From an uncultured Mediterraneibacter sp. (GTDB lineage: Bacteria; Bacillota; Clostridia; Lachnospirales; Lachnospiraceae): a DNA stretch of 64,000 nt. The translations under genes and the position numbers were made by a program. Below, one piece after another: positions 54,620 through 63,868 of the stretch (positions are counted from its first letter, which is position 1; every line of letters begins with the position of its first letter). Location: the NCBI RefSeq assembly GCF_934309415.1, contig NZ_CAKRDI010000002.1, positions 122,656 through 186,655 of the forward strand, in the 5' to 3' direction. Below the pieces are notes generated by a model. It saw only the letters and a program-made list of their open reading frames with translations, made no database searches and was not told the DNA's origin.

Positions 54620-54955
54620 ATGAAATTTTCCGAATCGTTAAAGAAAAATAAGGAATTTCAGGCTGTTTACAGAAGCGGGAAGTCCTTAGCAAACAAATGT
54701 CTTGTAATGTATATTATTCCGAATGAATTGAATAAGAATCGTATCGGTATCTCTGTGAGCAAGAAAGTAGGCAACAGCGTCGTCAGACATCATCTTGCAA
54801 GACTGATAAGAGAGAGTTACAGACTGTCAGAAGAACATTTCCAATGTGGATATGACATTGTAATCATTGCGAGAACGGGTGCGAAAGAAAAGAATTATCA
54901 TGAAGTTGAAAGCGCACTGATCCATCTTGGAAAGCTTCATCATATATATGTCTGA
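54620..54955 (+). CDS. rnpA: Ribonuclease P protein component
   Basis: 111 residues from the ATG at 54620 (GAAGAGGG upstream; the longer frame from 54557 begins right behind rpmH without a site). Binds the RNase P RNA and helps cleave tRNA leaders. The conserved RNR-type motif appears as NRIGISVSKKVGNSVVRHHLARLIRESYR. 72 bp after rpmH. Confidence 0.96.
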   Translation: MKFSESLKKNKEFQAVYRSGKSLANKCLVMYIIPNELNKNRIGISVSKKVGNSVVRHHLARLIRESYRLSEEHFQCGYDIVIIARTGAKEKNYHEVESALIHLGKLHHIYV

Positions 54956-54982
54956 TAAGACAATGACAAGGAAGTGGCGCAG

Positions 54983-55195
54983 ATGAAGTACATCCTGCTC
55001 TGGATGATTCGTTTTTACAGACAATATTTATCCGGATTAAAAGGGTATAATACATGTAAATATTATCCTACCTGCTCACAATATGGGCTGGAGGCAATTC
55101 AAAAATATGGGGCCTTAAAAGGCGGAGCCCTTACAGTCTGGAGAGTCCTGCGCTGTAATCCATTTTCAAAAGGCGGATATGATCCGGTACCTTAA
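54983..55195 (+). CDS. yidD: YidD membrane protein insertion factor
   Basis: 70 residues, family signature [37 protein letters not shown] with the conserved cysteines. The start at 54983 follows AGGAAG by 8 bp. Small cytoplasmic-face protein aiding YidC; in the canonical position between rnpA and yidC. Confidence 0.95.
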   Translation: MKYILLWMIRFYRQYLSGLKGYNTCKYYPTCSQYGLEAIQKYGALKGGALTVWRVLRCNPFSKGGYDPVP

Positions 55196-55207
55196 GGAGG
55201 ATAAGTA

Positions 55208-56545
55208 ATGGAAGTTTATGGACTTTTAGCTTCTGGCTATGGGGACTGGCCAATCATCAAACAGATTGCCTGGCTGTTAGGTCAGGTGATGAATGGGATC
55301 TTCAATGTCCTGAGTGCGATTGGTATTGAGAATATTGGTGTATGTATCATTATTTTCACAATTATCATCTACACTCTGATGATCCCGCTGACGATCAAGC
55401 AGCAGAAATTCTCAAAGATGTCAGCTGTTATGCAGCCTGAGATCAAAAAAATTCAGAAAAAATATCAGGGAAAGACAGATCAGGCTTCTATGCTGAAACA
55501 GCAGGAAGAGATGAACATGGTGTATGAGAAATACGGTACATCCATGACCGGCGGATGTCTTCCGATGCTGATTCAGATGCCGATTCTTTTTGCACTGTAT
55601 CCGGTCATCCGTGATATTCCAACATACGTTAAAGGCGTAAAAGATGTATATCTGCCAGTAACAAACGCAATTATGGCAACAGATGGTTTCCAGAAGATCA
55701 TGGAGACAATCGGTTCTGCAAGTCCGGTTGCTATGAGCGCAAAATCTTATGATTATTCACAGGTAGATACAATTGTAAATGCACTCTACAAATTCCAGGA
55801 TTCTACATGGAATACTCTTCTTGAGAAGATGCCGAACATCACAGATGTTGCAACACAGACAATGGAGAAAGTTACACATCTGAACAGTTTCCTCGGAATC
55901 AATATCGGAGAGCAGCCACTGACACAGCTGACAACAGCGTTCCACAGTGGATCTGTTAAAGGAATTATCCTTGCGGTAATCATTCCGTTACTCGCAGGTC
56001 TGACACAGTTTATCAGTGTAAAACTGCAGCCGACTGCAACAGATACAATGGATGACAAGGATAACCCGATGGCAAGCTCCATGAAGACAATGACATACAC
56101 AATGCCGCTGATTTCCGTAGTATTCGGATTCACACTTCCGGCAGGTCTTGGTCTTTACTGGGCAGCAAGTGCAGCAGTAAGATGCGTACAGCAGCTTGCA
56201 ATCAATAAATACCTGAATACAAAATCTCTGGAGGACATGATCGCAGAGAATCAGAAAAAAGCTCAGAAAAAGCGTGAAAAACACGGAGCTCCTGCAAAAG
56301 AGATCAACAAGATGGCTACAACAAGCACAAGAAATGTAGGAACTGTTACAAAAGGAAAATCTGGAATGAATGAGTCTGAGAGAGAAGCAAAGATCCAGCA
56401 GGCTCAGCAGAAAGCTCAGAATTCAAAACCGGGAAGTCTTGCATCAAAGGCAAATATGGTAACAAGATACAATCAGGGTCTTAAAACAGAAGAGAAAAAA
56501 CCTGAGCAGCCGGCGGAAAATTCCAAAGGAAAAAAGAAAAAATAA
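55208..56545 (+). CDS. yidC: YidC/Oxa1 membrane insertase
   Basis: 445 residues. Five membrane segments with the conserved helices IENIGVCIIIFTIIIYTLMIPLTIKQQ, GGCLPMLIQMPILFALY and a C-terminal pair (about 255-275 and 295-320). The region between the second and third segments (PVTNAIMATDGFQKIM...GINIGEQPL) is enlarged. Basic C-terminal tail (KKAQKKREKHG...KGKKKK), which helps ribosome binding. Lacks a lipobox. AAGGAGG precedes the ATG. Confidence 0.95.
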   Translation: MEVYGLLASGYGDWPIIKQIAWLLGQVMNGIFNVLSAIGIENIGVCIIIFTIIIYTLMIPLTIKQQKFSKMSAVMQPEIKKIQKKYQGKTDQASMLKQQEEMNMVYEKYGTSMTGGCLPMLIQMPILFALYPVIRDIPTYVKGVKDVYLPVTNAIMATDGFQKIMETIGSASPVAMSAKSYDYSQVDTIVNALYKFQDSTWNTLLEKMPNITDVATQTMEKVTHLNSFLGINIGEQPLTQLTTAFHSGSVKGIILAVIIPLLAGLTQFISVKLQPTATDTMDDKDNPMASSMKTMTYTMPLISVVFGFTLPAGLGLYWAASAAVRCVQQLAINKYLNTKSLEDMIAENQKKAQKKREKHGAPAKEINKMATTSTRNVGTVTKGKSGMNESEREAKIQQAQQKAQNSKPGSLASKANMVTRYNQGLKTEEKKPEQPAENSKGKKKK

Positions 56546-56628
56546 GAATCAGAATTAAAAAATAGTTGTCTGTCCTTACCGGGTGCATAGTTTATGCACC
56601 TGAGTTTGAGAAAGGAAGGGATATCGAG

Positions 56629-57465
56629 ATGAACGGTAGTATCAGAGTATCAGCCAAGACAGTAGATGACGCTATTACAGAAGCATTAATTCAGTTAGGT
56701 GTAACAAGCGATAAACTGGAATATGAAGTAATTGAAAAAGGAAGCGCAGGATTCCTCGGAATCGGTATGAAACAGGCAGTGATCGAGGCAAGAAGAAAGC
56801 CGGAACCGAAGCCTGTTGTTGAAGAAGCTCCGGCAGAAGTATCAGAGCCGGAAGCAGTACCGGAAAAGAAAGAAGTAAAACCGGAAAAACCTGCTTATAA
56901 AAAAGAAGTTCGCACAGAAGAGAAACCTGTTGCGAAGAAAGAGACAGCAGAAGCGGTAAAAGAAGAGAAAAAGGAAGAGCCGAAGAAAGAAAGAGAACTG
57001 GTTGAGGTTCAGCCACAGACGATCAGTGCTGTAGAAGAGTTCCTTAAGAACACACTGGCAGCCATGGGAATGGAAGTTGCTCTTAAGACAGAGATCGACA
57101 AAGACGGCGCTTTATGTGTAGACATGAGCGGCGAGCATATGGGAATCCTGATCGGTAAGAGAGGACAGACTCTTGATTCTCTTCAGTATCTTGCAAACCG
57201 TGTTGCAAACAAGCATCAGGACGGCTATGTAAGAGTAAAACTTGACACAGAGAATTATCGTGCAAGAAGAGAAGAAACACTGAAACATCTTGCAAAGAAT
57301 ATTGCTCATAAAGTGAAGAGAAACAGAAGACCGGTTGCACTTGAGCCGATGAATCCTTACGAGAGAAGAATCATCCACTCAGCACTCCAGTCAGATCCGT
57401 ATGTAACAACTCACAGTGAGGGAGAAGAGCCTTACAGAAAAGTAGTTGTGACATTGAAGAAATAG
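56629..57465 (+). CDS. khpB: KhpB/Jag/EloR RNA-binding protein
   Basis: 278 residues from the ATG at 56629 (AAAGGAAGGG upstream). Jag-N domain (SIRVSAKTVDDAITEALIQLGV... GSAGFLGIGMKQA), a long Lys/Glu/Pro linker (about 55-140), KH domain with GILIGKRGQTLDSLQYLANR, and R3H domain (PMNPYERRIIHSALQSDP). RNA-binding regulator of cell elongation in streptococci. Last gene of the rpmH series. Confidence 0.95.
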   Translation: MNGSIRVSAKTVDDAITEALIQLGVTSDKLEYEVIEKGSAGFLGIGMKQAVIEARRKPEPKPVVEEAPAEVSEPEAVPEKKEVKPEKPAYKKEVRTEEKPVAKKETAEAVKEEKKEEPKKERELVEVQPQTISAVEEFLKNTLAAMGMEVALKTEIDKDGALCVDMSGEHMGILIGKRGQTLDSLQYLANRVANKHQDGYVRVKLDTENYRARREETLKHLAKNIAHKVKRNRRPVALEPMNPYERRIIHSALQSDPYVTTHSEGEEPYRKVVVTLKK

Positions 57466-57478
57466 TTAGTTTGAAGCG

Positions 57479-57533
57479 AAAGGACGGTTACGCTTCACGG
57501 ATACTTTCGTGAGGTGGAAGACGTCCTTTTTCT
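57479..57533 (+). terminator. Terminator after khpB
   Basis: AAAGGACG (57479-57486) pairs with CGTCCTTT (57522-57529), with an inner CACG/CGTG stem; TTTTCTT follows. Confidence 0.8.
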
Positions 57534-57572
57534 TATGTAACTGCAATACTATCTTTCAGTAGTTTTACAGAA

Positions 57573-57960
57573 AGCATTTTTAAGACACGCTCTAGGTATC
57601 TTGGGTGTTTAGCTGAGAAGGTGCATATTTTCATATAAATGCATTGTATCTGCTTTTTTTGATAATTTTAAAAGATAAGATGCATGGAAGTGAGATTGTA
57701 AATAATTATAAGCAGTAAATAATCAAGTTACATAAGAAAAAGGAAATCTGTAAACAGTAACGCTGCAGACAAAACCGCGCAGGAAGCTCTGTAATGCCTG
57801 TATAAGCCATTTTGAGAGTGAGACGAAGATTTCCCTGCAACAGACATAAATATCCCGTACAGGCGCATTTAAGCGCGTCAGAGCATGCCGGAAAAATTAT
57901 TTCTGCAATTTGCATGCTTCACAAAGTGTGACACGCAGCTATGCTACGAACAGTAACCAT
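57573..57960. repeat. Repeat-rich gap before mnmE
   Basis: About 480 non-coding bases. A reverse module E is near 57573-57595 (ATTTTTAAGACACGCTC). Half of hairpin 1 is at 57747-57763 (CTGTAAACAGTAACG). A forward module-E-like segment is at 57882-57914 (GAGCATGCCGGAAAAATTA...). A degenerate reverse hairpin 1 lies at 57927-57957 (CGCAGCTATGC...GAACAGTAAC). Confidence 0.6.
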
Positions 57961-58013
57961 TTTCAGACCCGTTTCTGAAGAGGGATATATGAAAAAGAAA
58001 GGTGTAAAGATCT

Positions 58014-59396
58014 ATGAATCAGGAAACAATCGCTGCTATTTCGACAGGAATGACCAATTCCGGAATTGGAATCGTGCGAATGAGCGGAAGCTGTGCACTG
58101 GAAATAGCAGATAAAATATACAGAGGAAAATGTAAAATATCAGAGGTGTCAACCCACACGATCCAGTACGGACACATTGTGGACGGAGAGGAAAACATTG
58201 ACGAAGTGCTGGTGATGGTCATGCATGGACCGCGGACATTTACCGGGGAAGATACCGTAGAGATCAACTGCCACGGAGGCACTTATGTAGTCAGCAGAGT
58301 GCTGGAAACTGTGCTGAAATACGGTGCAAGACCGGCCGAGCCGGGAGAATTTACAAAGCGTGCATTTTTGAATGGAAAAATGGATCTTTCACAGGCGGAA
58401 GCAGTGATCGATGTCATTAATTCAGAGAATGAATATGCGCTGCAGAGCTCCATCAGTCAGTTAAAAGGAAGCGTAAAAAAGGTCATTACAGACATTAGAA
58501 GCAAGATTATTTATCACACTGCATTTATAGAAACTGCGCTGGATGATCCGGAACATATCAGTGTGGATGGATACGGTGAAACACTGAAAAAAGTGTCGGA
58601 AGAAATCATTGAGACGCTGCAGGATCTGGTGGATTCTTCGGATGATGGAAGAATCATGAAAGAAGGAATCCAGACGGTAATCGTGGGCAAGCCAAATGCT
58701 GGAAAATCCTCTCTTCTGAACCTTCTTGCAGGGCATGAAAGAGCCATTGTTACGGATATTGAAGGTACAACAAGAGACGTGCTTGAGGAGCAGATCCGCC
58801 TGCAGGGACTGACCTTGAATGTGATTGATACAGCAGGGATCCGTACGACAGATGATATCATCGAAAAAATGGGTGTAGATAAGGCAAAAGAATACGCCCA
58901 GAAAGCAGATTTTATTATTTATGTGGTTGATGCCTCAAGAAATCTTGATGAAAATGATGAAAAAATCATGGAATTGATTTATGATAAGAAGGCAGTTATT
59001 CTTCTGAATAAATCGGATCTGGAAACAGTCGTTTCAGAAGAACTGATCAGAGAGAAAATGAAGGATGCCGGCGCACAGGTTCCGGTGATCAGTATCTCTG
59101 CAAAAGAAGAACAGGGTATCAAAGAATTTGAAAAAACAGTAAAAGAGATGTTCCTGAAGGGAACCATTTCATTTAACGAAGAAGTGTATATTACAAATGC
59201 AAGACAGAAGAATGCACTGATCAATGCGCTGGAAAGCATGAAGAAAGTGATTCAGAGCATTGAGGATGGTATGCCGGAAGATTTCTATTCGATCGATCTG
59301 ATGGATGCCTATGAAGCACTTGGAAATATTACAGGAGAATCAATGGGAGAAGATTTAGTCAATGAAATATTCAGCAAATTCTGTATGGGAAAATAA
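58014..59396 (+). CDS. mnmE: tRNA modification GTPase MnmE
   Basis: 460 residues: N-terminal tetrahydrofolate-binding domain (1-118), helical domain and inserted G domain (about 220-380) with [20 protein letters not shown] and NKSD. It ends with the invariant FC-x-GK motif (FCMGK), whose Cys is essential. With MnmG it makes 5-carboxymethylaminomethyl-uridine at tRNA wobble position 34. AAAGGTG precedes the ATG. Overlaps mnmG by 35 bp. Confidence 0.98.
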   Translation: MNQETIAAISTGMTNSGIGIVRMSGSCALEIADKIYRGKCKISEVSTHTIQYGHIVDGEENIDEVLVMVMHGPRTFTGEDTVEINCHGGTYVVSRVLETVLKYGARPAEPGEFTKRAFLNGKMDLSQAEAVIDVINSENEYALQSSISQLKGSVKKVITDIRSKIIYHTAFIETALDDPEHISVDGYGETLKKVSEEIIETLQDLVDSSDDGRIMKEGIQTVIVGKPNAGKSSLLNLLAGHERAIVTDIEGTTRDVLEEQIRLQGLTLNVIDTAGIRTTDDIIEKMGVDKAKEYAQKADFIIYVVDASRNLDENDEKIMELIYDKKAVILLNKSDLETVVSEELIREKMKDAGAQVPVISISAKEEQGIKEFEKTVKEMFLKGTISFNEEVYITNARQKNALINALESMKKVIQSIEDGMPEDFYSIDLMDAYEALGNITGESMGEDLVNEIFSKFCMGK

Positions 59397-61254
59397 AGAT
59401 GAATATGATGTAGCGGTAGTGGGAGCAGGACACGCAGGATGCGAGGCAGCTCTCGCCACGGCTCGTCTTGGATTCCGGACAGTGATGTTCACAGTCAGCG
59501 TGGACAGTATCGCACTGATGCCGTGTAATCCGAATATCGGAGGAAGTTCCAAAGGCCATCTGGTAAGAGAACTGGATGCGCTCGGTGGAGAGATGGGAAA
59601 GGTAATTGACCGGACATTTATCCAGTCAAAGATGTTGAACAGTTCGAAAGGACCGGCGGTTCATTCCCTTCGCGCACAGGCAGACAAGGCAAATTACAGC
59701 AGAACCATGCGTCAGGTACTGCAGGATCAGGAGAATCTGGACATCCGTCAGATGGAAGTCACAGACATTCTGACAGAGGATGGGAAGATTACAGGCGTAC
59801 AGACCTACTCAGGCGCTATTTACCGCTGTAAAGCCGTTGTATTGTGTACAGGCACCTATTTAAAGGCCAGATGTATTTACGGCGAAATAAGCACACATAC
59901 GGGCCCGAACGGGCTTCAGAGCGCCAACTATCTGACAGACAGACTGAAAGCTCTGGGCGTGAAGATGTATCGTTTTAAAACAGGAACACCGGCGCGAATT
60001 GATAAGAATTCAATTGATTTCAGTAAGATGGAAGAGCAGAAAGGTGATGAGAGAGTTGTACCGTTCTCCTTCACGACAGATCCTGAATCAGTACAGATCG
60101 ATCAGACTTCCTGCTGGCTGACTTATACGAATGAGACAACACACGAGATCATCCGCAGCAATCTGGACCGTTCTCCGCTTTATTCAGGAGCAATCGAGGG
60201 AACAGGCCCGAGATACTGCCCATCGATCGAGGATAAAGTGGTAAAATTCCCGGATAAAAACCGTCATCAGGTATTTATCGAGCCGGAAGGCCTGGAGACA
60301 ACAGAGATGTATGTCGGTGGAATGTCCAGTTCACTGCCGGAGGATGTGCAGTATGCCATGTACAGAAGCGTACCGGGACTGGAACATGCAAAAATCGTGA
60401 GAAATGCATATGCGATCGAATATGATTGTATCGATGCAAGACAGCTGAAAAGCACACTGGAATTTAAAAATATTGACGGACTGTTCAGCGGTGGACAGTT
60501 TAATGGAAGTTCAGGGTATGAAGAGGCAGCAGCCCAGGGACTGGTCGCGGGAATCAATGCGGCGAGAAAACTGCAGGGAAAAGAAGGCATCGTGATTGAC
60601 CGTTCTCAGGGATATATTGGGGTTCTGATTGATGATCTGGTAACGAAAGAAAGCCATGAACCGTACCGTATGATGACTTCCAGAGCGGAATACAGACTGC
60701 TTTTAAGACAGGATAATGCAGATATCAGACTTACTGAGATCGGCCATGAAGCAGGACTGATCGATGACGAGCGATATGCGCGTCTGCAGAAGAAAAAAGA
60801 GCTTATTGCAGCTGAGATTGAGCGTGTAGAGCATGTGAATCTGGGAACTTCTGAGAAGGTTCAAAAGGTGCTTGAAGAGTATGGAAGCACGCCACTGACT
60901 TCAGGAACAACGCTTGCAGAGCTGATCCGTCGTCCGGAGCTTTCTTATGAGAAACTGGCAGCAGTGGATGTACACCGTCCGGAACTGCCGGAAGATGTGC
61001 AGGAACAGGTAGATATTAATATCAAATATGATGGCTATATCAAGCGTCAGATGCGTCAGGTAGAGCAGTTTAAGAAGCTGGAAAATAAGAAAATACCGGA
61101 GAATATTGATTATGATCAGATCCATAGTCTGAGACTGGAAGCAAAGCAGAAACTGAATCAGATCCGTCCGGCATCCATCGGTCAGGCATCCAGAATTTCA
61201 GGAGTTTCACCGGCAGATATTTCGGTATTGCTCGTATATTTGGGAAGTAAATAG
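59362..61254 (+). CDS. mnmG: tRNA uridine modification enzyme MnmG (GidA)
   Basis: FAD-dependent partner of MnmE. 630 residues: Rossmann motif [19 protein letters not shown], conserved [37 protein letters not shown] and a C-terminal tRNA/MnmE-binding helical domain ([26 protein letters not shown]). The start lies inside the 3' end of mnmE. Confidence 0.98.
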   Translation: MKYSANSVWENKDEYDVAVVGAGHAGCEAALATARLGFRTVMFTVSVDSIALMPCNPNIGGSSKGHLVRELDALGGEMGKVIDRTFIQSKMLNSSKGPAVHSLRAQADKANYSRTMRQVLQDQENLDIRQMEVTDILTEDGKITGVQTYSGAIYRCKAVVLCTGTYLKARCIYGEISTHTGPNGLQSANYLTDRLKALGVKMYRFKTGTPARIDKNSIDFSKMEEQKGDERVVPFSFTTDPESVQIDQTSCWLTYTNETTHEIIRSNLDRSPLYSGAIEGTGPRYCPSIEDKVVKFPDKNRHQVFIEPEGLETTEMYVGGMSSSLPEDVQYAMYRSVPGLEHAKIVRNAYAIEYDCIDARQLKSTLEFKNIDGLFSGGQFNGSSGYEEAAAQGLVAGINAARKLQGKEGIVIDRSQGYIGVLIDDLVTKESHEPYRMMTSRAEYRLLLRQDNADIRLTEIGHEAGLIDDERYARLQKKKELIAAEIERVEHVNLGTSEKVQKVLEEYGSTPLTSGTTLAELIRRPELSYEKLAAVDVHRPELPEDVQEQVDINIKYDGYIKRQMRQVEQFKKLENKKIPENIDYDQIHSLRLEAKQKLNQIRPASIGQASRISGVSPADISVLLVYLGSK

Positions 61255-61282
61255 ACAATTCACAGCACATGTATCGTGCATA

Positions 61283-61453
61283 GTTATTGTTCACAGCATA
61301 ATTGCAGACAGTTACTGTTCACAGCATAGCTGTAAACAGTAACGTATCTCGCCATTTAGAATCGCCTTTGGCGATGGGCGAGATACATTCAGGACAATAC
61401 GTGCATCCTCCATGCCAATCAGCGGAGTGATTGACATGGGAGTGAACAGTAAC
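61283..61453 (+). repeat. Full-length 143-bp repeat (copy B) preceded by an extra hairpin 1
   Basis: 61283-61315 is a degenerate hairpin 1. 61311-61453 is a complete element: terminal repeats GTTACTGTTCAC / GTGAACAGTAAC (12 bp, perfect), hairpin 1, hairpin 2 (GTATCTCGCC / GGGCGAGATAC, inner ATCGCC/GGCGAT), linker, hairpin 3 (CATGCCAATCA / TGATTGACATG). Lies between mnmG and rsmG. Confidence 0.9.
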
Positions 61454-61510
61454 GCAGACAGTAACCGTGAGTAGTAACAGTAGTTTCAGTATGTATAAAA
61501 ATGCAATAAT

Positions 61511-61545
61511 GAGCCCGGTTAAAATAAAAAAATAAGTCCGGGCTC
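61511..61545 (+). other. GC hairpin upstream of rsmG
   Basis: GAGCCCGG (61511-61518) and CCGGGCTC (61538-61545) around an A-rich 19-nt loop, 33 bp before the rsmG start. No T-run follows, so it is more likely a leader or RNA-stability hairpin than a terminator. Confidence 0.5.
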
Positions 61546-61578
61546 GTATTCTGAATAGAGAAAAGAAAGGGAATAAAA

Positions 61579-62313
61579 GTGGCTGAAAACAGTAAATCAA
61601 CCAATAAATTCGAAGAAGAACTGAACAATCTTGGAATCGTGTTAAACGATCAGCAGAAGAAGCAGTTTGACCAGTATTATGAGTTGCTGACAGAGTGGAA
61701 TAAAGTCATGAATCTGACAGGAATTACAGATTATGACGAGGTAAATCTGAAGCATTTTACAGACAGTCTTACGATTGCAAAAATCCGTGACATGAGCCAG
61801 GTTGAGAGCGTGATCGATATCGGAACAGGGGCTGGATTCCCGGGAATTCCGTTGAAAATCGTATATCCGCATCTCCATGTTGTACTGCTTGATTCTCTGA
61901 GTAAAAGAATCAAGTTTCTGGATGAAGTGATTCGTGTGTTGGAACTGGAAAATATAGAGACAATCCATGGAAGAGCAGAAGATTTTGCCAAGAAAAAAGA
62001 GTACAGAGAATGCTTTGATTTGTGTGTTTCACGTGCCGTTGCAAATCTTTCTACATTGAGTGAATATTGCCTTCCATTTGTAAAAGTAGATGGAAGCTTT
62101 ATCTCATATAAAAGTGGAGAATCAGATGAGGAAATCTGTCAGGCTGAGTATGCGGTGAAAGTATTAGGTGGAAAAGTAGCTGGAATTGAGAAATTTCAGC
62201 TTCCGGGAACGGATATGGGAAGAGCATTAGTCGATCTAAAAAAAGTGAAAACTACACCAAAAAAGTTTCCTAGAAAAGCAGGATTGCCGTCAAAAGAACC
62301 AATTATGGGATAA
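61579..62313 (+). CDS. rsmG: 16S rRNA (guanine527-N7)-methyltransferase RsmG (GidB)
   Basis: 244 residues, GTG start behind AAAGAAAGGG. Class I methyltransferase: motif I DIGTGAGFPGIPLKIVYP, LLDSLSKRIKFLDEV, RAEDFAKK and the CVSRAVANLSTLSEYCLPFV segment. Modifies G527 of 16S rRNA; loss gives low-level streptomycin resistance in other bacteria. Next after mnmG but separated from it by a complete repeat. Confidence 0.97.
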   Translation: MAENSKSTNKFEEELNNLGIVLNDQQKKQFDQYYELLTEWNKVMNLTGITDYDEVNLKHFTDSLTIAKIRDMSQVESVIDIGTGAGFPGIPLKIVYPHLHVVLLDSLSKRIKFLDEVIRVLELENIETIHGRAEDFAKKKEYRECFDLCVSRAVANLSTLSEYCLPFVKVDGSFISYKSGESDEEICQAEYAVKVLGGKVAGIEKFQLPGTDMGRALVDLKKVKTTPKKFPRKAGLPSKEPIMG

Positions 62314-62323
62314 AATAGCAGAG

Positions 62324-62450
62324 TTATCCACATTTTCCACATGAGATATCCACATCAAGAGGATAACTTGTGCGGATAATGTGAATAAGTAAAAAGCGAT
62401 TTTGGAGAAAAATGTGAGATAGTTGCGGATAAAAAAGTGGATTATTCACA
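62324..62450. other. DnaA-box cluster downstream of rsmG
   Basis: Six boxes in 127 bp: TTATCCACA (62324-62332), ATATCCACA (62346-62354), TGCGGATAA (62371-62379), TGTGAATAA (62380-62388), TGCGGATAA (62424-62432), TTATTCACA (62442-62450). Three match TTATNCACA exactly. GTGGAAAA-type sequences and AT-rich DNA follow to about 62610. Confidence 0.75.
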
Positions 62451-62617
62451 TTTTAGATTAAAATCTTAAAAAATGTAGTGTGAAAAACTTTTGTGGAAAA
62501 TGTGGAAAACTCAGAAATTTATTTTCAGGTATTTTAATGGTAGAAGATACAGAGAATAATAAAGAAGAAATACAGAGATTTTGAGAAAATTTAATAATCA
62601 AAAAATTTGGAAAAAAC

Positions 62618-62641
62618 GCGGCGGCTTCGCCGCTATTTTTT
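62618..62641 (+). terminator. Terminator downstream of rsmG
   Basis: GCGGCG-GCTT-CGCCGC (62618-62633) followed by TATTTTTTT, 305 bp beyond the rsmG stop codon. Confidence 0.85.
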
Positions 62642-62701
62642 TGAAAGAAAGAAAGCATAGAGTTGAAAGAAAATAATATAAAAATTTTAAAATAAGTAAA
62701 A

Positions 62702-62756
62702 AATAAACCGAGTAAAAGCAATATATAGATATATATGTTTGACTCGGTTTGTTTTT
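62702..62756. terminator. Bidirectional terminator at the hydrolase end
   Basis: AAACCGAGT (62705-62713) pairs with ACTCGGTTT (62742-62750); the loop is a pure AT palindrome. T-runs occur on both strands. Confidence 0.75.
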
Positions 62757-62766
62757 TACTTTTCTA

Positions 62767-62782
62767 TGTTTCACGTGAAAAT
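62767..62782. promoter_or_regulatory. Near-consensus parS site
   Basis: TGTTTCACGTGAAAAT matches the ParB-binding consensus TGTTTCACGTGAAACA at 14 of 16 positions (last two differ). It lies 8.7 kb from the dnaA-rpmH origin, next to rsmG, where parA/parB commonly follow. It is just outside the hydrolase stop codon. Confidence 0.75.
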
Positions 62783-62807
62783 CCGCATCAGGAATGGATG
62801 CTCTTAT

Positions 62808-63770
62808 TTACTGTTCATCAGATAAGAATAACTGAACATTTTCAATAAATTTATCACTCTGTTCCATATGTGGCATCTGTTTTGTTTTGTTGATTCCTCT
62901 GATCTCAATAGAAGGAATATGGTTCTGATATTCACTGGCTGCTAAAGCATTCTCAGGATTAGAACTTCCAGTAATAATATAAATACTGTTATTGAGCTTA
63001 TGCAGACAATGTACAATGTTTGCATTGAGATATCTGGATACCTGGCATGCATAAAGATATTTTGAATGTGTGTGGTCTTTATGCGAAGCCTCAAAGTATG
63101 TAAGAACATCCTGTTCTTTTACATCATTCGCATTACAGTAATAGGAAGAAATAAAGCATTTCGCGATTGTCTTCTTATTTATATGCATATTGTAGAAGAA
63201 AGTACCAACAATAGGAGAGAAGAGAATGTATTTTCTCAGTTTGCTTCGTTTTGTTGGAATCTTTGCAAGTTTCACAAGATTTGGTGGATTGATCATAATT
63301 ACTTTATTAATAATAGTATCGTCATTAGCACATGCCATTAAAACAAATGGACATGATTCACCGGAAACGATAACGTCAGTTTTTTCACCAATTACATGTT
63401 TAATAAAATTAGTGATCAATTCAACATACAGGAAATTAGTATAAGTTAAAGCTGGACGATCAGAACATCCACATCCCAGCAGATCAATTGCATATACGGT
63501 ATTAGTGCGGGACATCTCTTCAATTACTTTATTCCATTCAGCAGAAGAGGAGCATACGTTCAGATTGTGAACCAGAAGAAGTGGTTTACCTGTTCCTGTT
63601 TTTTTATAAGCAATTTTACCAAATCTCCAGTTATAATATTCATATTTATCATGAACAAGAATATTGTCTGCTGTTGAAATATATTCAAACATTTTGTTAA
63701 CGACATGCATTGTTCCTATTGTGATTCCAGTTAAAGCTGCTAAATATGTAAGATTTTTTTTAATACTCAA
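62808..63770 (-). CDS. Alpha/beta-fold hydrolase, membrane-anchored
   Basis: 320 residues from the TTG at 63770 (AGGTG 6 bp upstream; the GTG at 63779 lies in that site). N-terminal hydrophobic anchor (about 8-26), then an alpha/beta-hydrolase core. Conserved DLLGCGCSDRP loop; nucleophile elbow G137-E-S139-C-P instead of GxSxG; candidate acid in SSNPEN; candidate His in QMPHMEQSDKF. Substrate unknown. It occupies the place between rsmG and the expected parAB genes. Confidence 0.8.
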   Translation of the reverse strand: MSIKKNLTYLAALTGITIGTMHVVNKMFEYISTADNILVHDKYEYYNWRFGKIAYKKTGTGKPLLLVHNLNVCSSSAEWNKVIEEMSRTNTVYAIDLLGCGCSDRPALTYTNFLYVELITNFIKHVIGEKTDVIVSGESCPFVLMACANDDTIINKVIMINPPNLVKLAKIPTKRSKLRKYILFSPIVGTFFYNMHINKKTIAKCFISSYYCNANDVKEQDVLTYFEASHKDHTHSKYLYACQVSRYLNANIVHCLHKLNNSIYIITGSSNPENALAASEYQNHIPSIEIRGINKTKQMPHMEQSDKFIENVQLFLSDEQ

Positions 63771-63868
63771 AATAGTCACCTGCCTTTAAAAAGATAGTTA
63801 CATTATACTACATCGAAAGAGGCAAATAAAGAGAATAAAATATTAATTTTGTCAGGAAAAGTAGTATG

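Noticed and set aside
62028..62043. Second parS-like sequence (TGTTTCACGTGCCGTT) inside rsmG
   Set aside because: Only the left half matches; the bases encode the conserved CVSRAVA segment, so the resemblance is probably coincidental.
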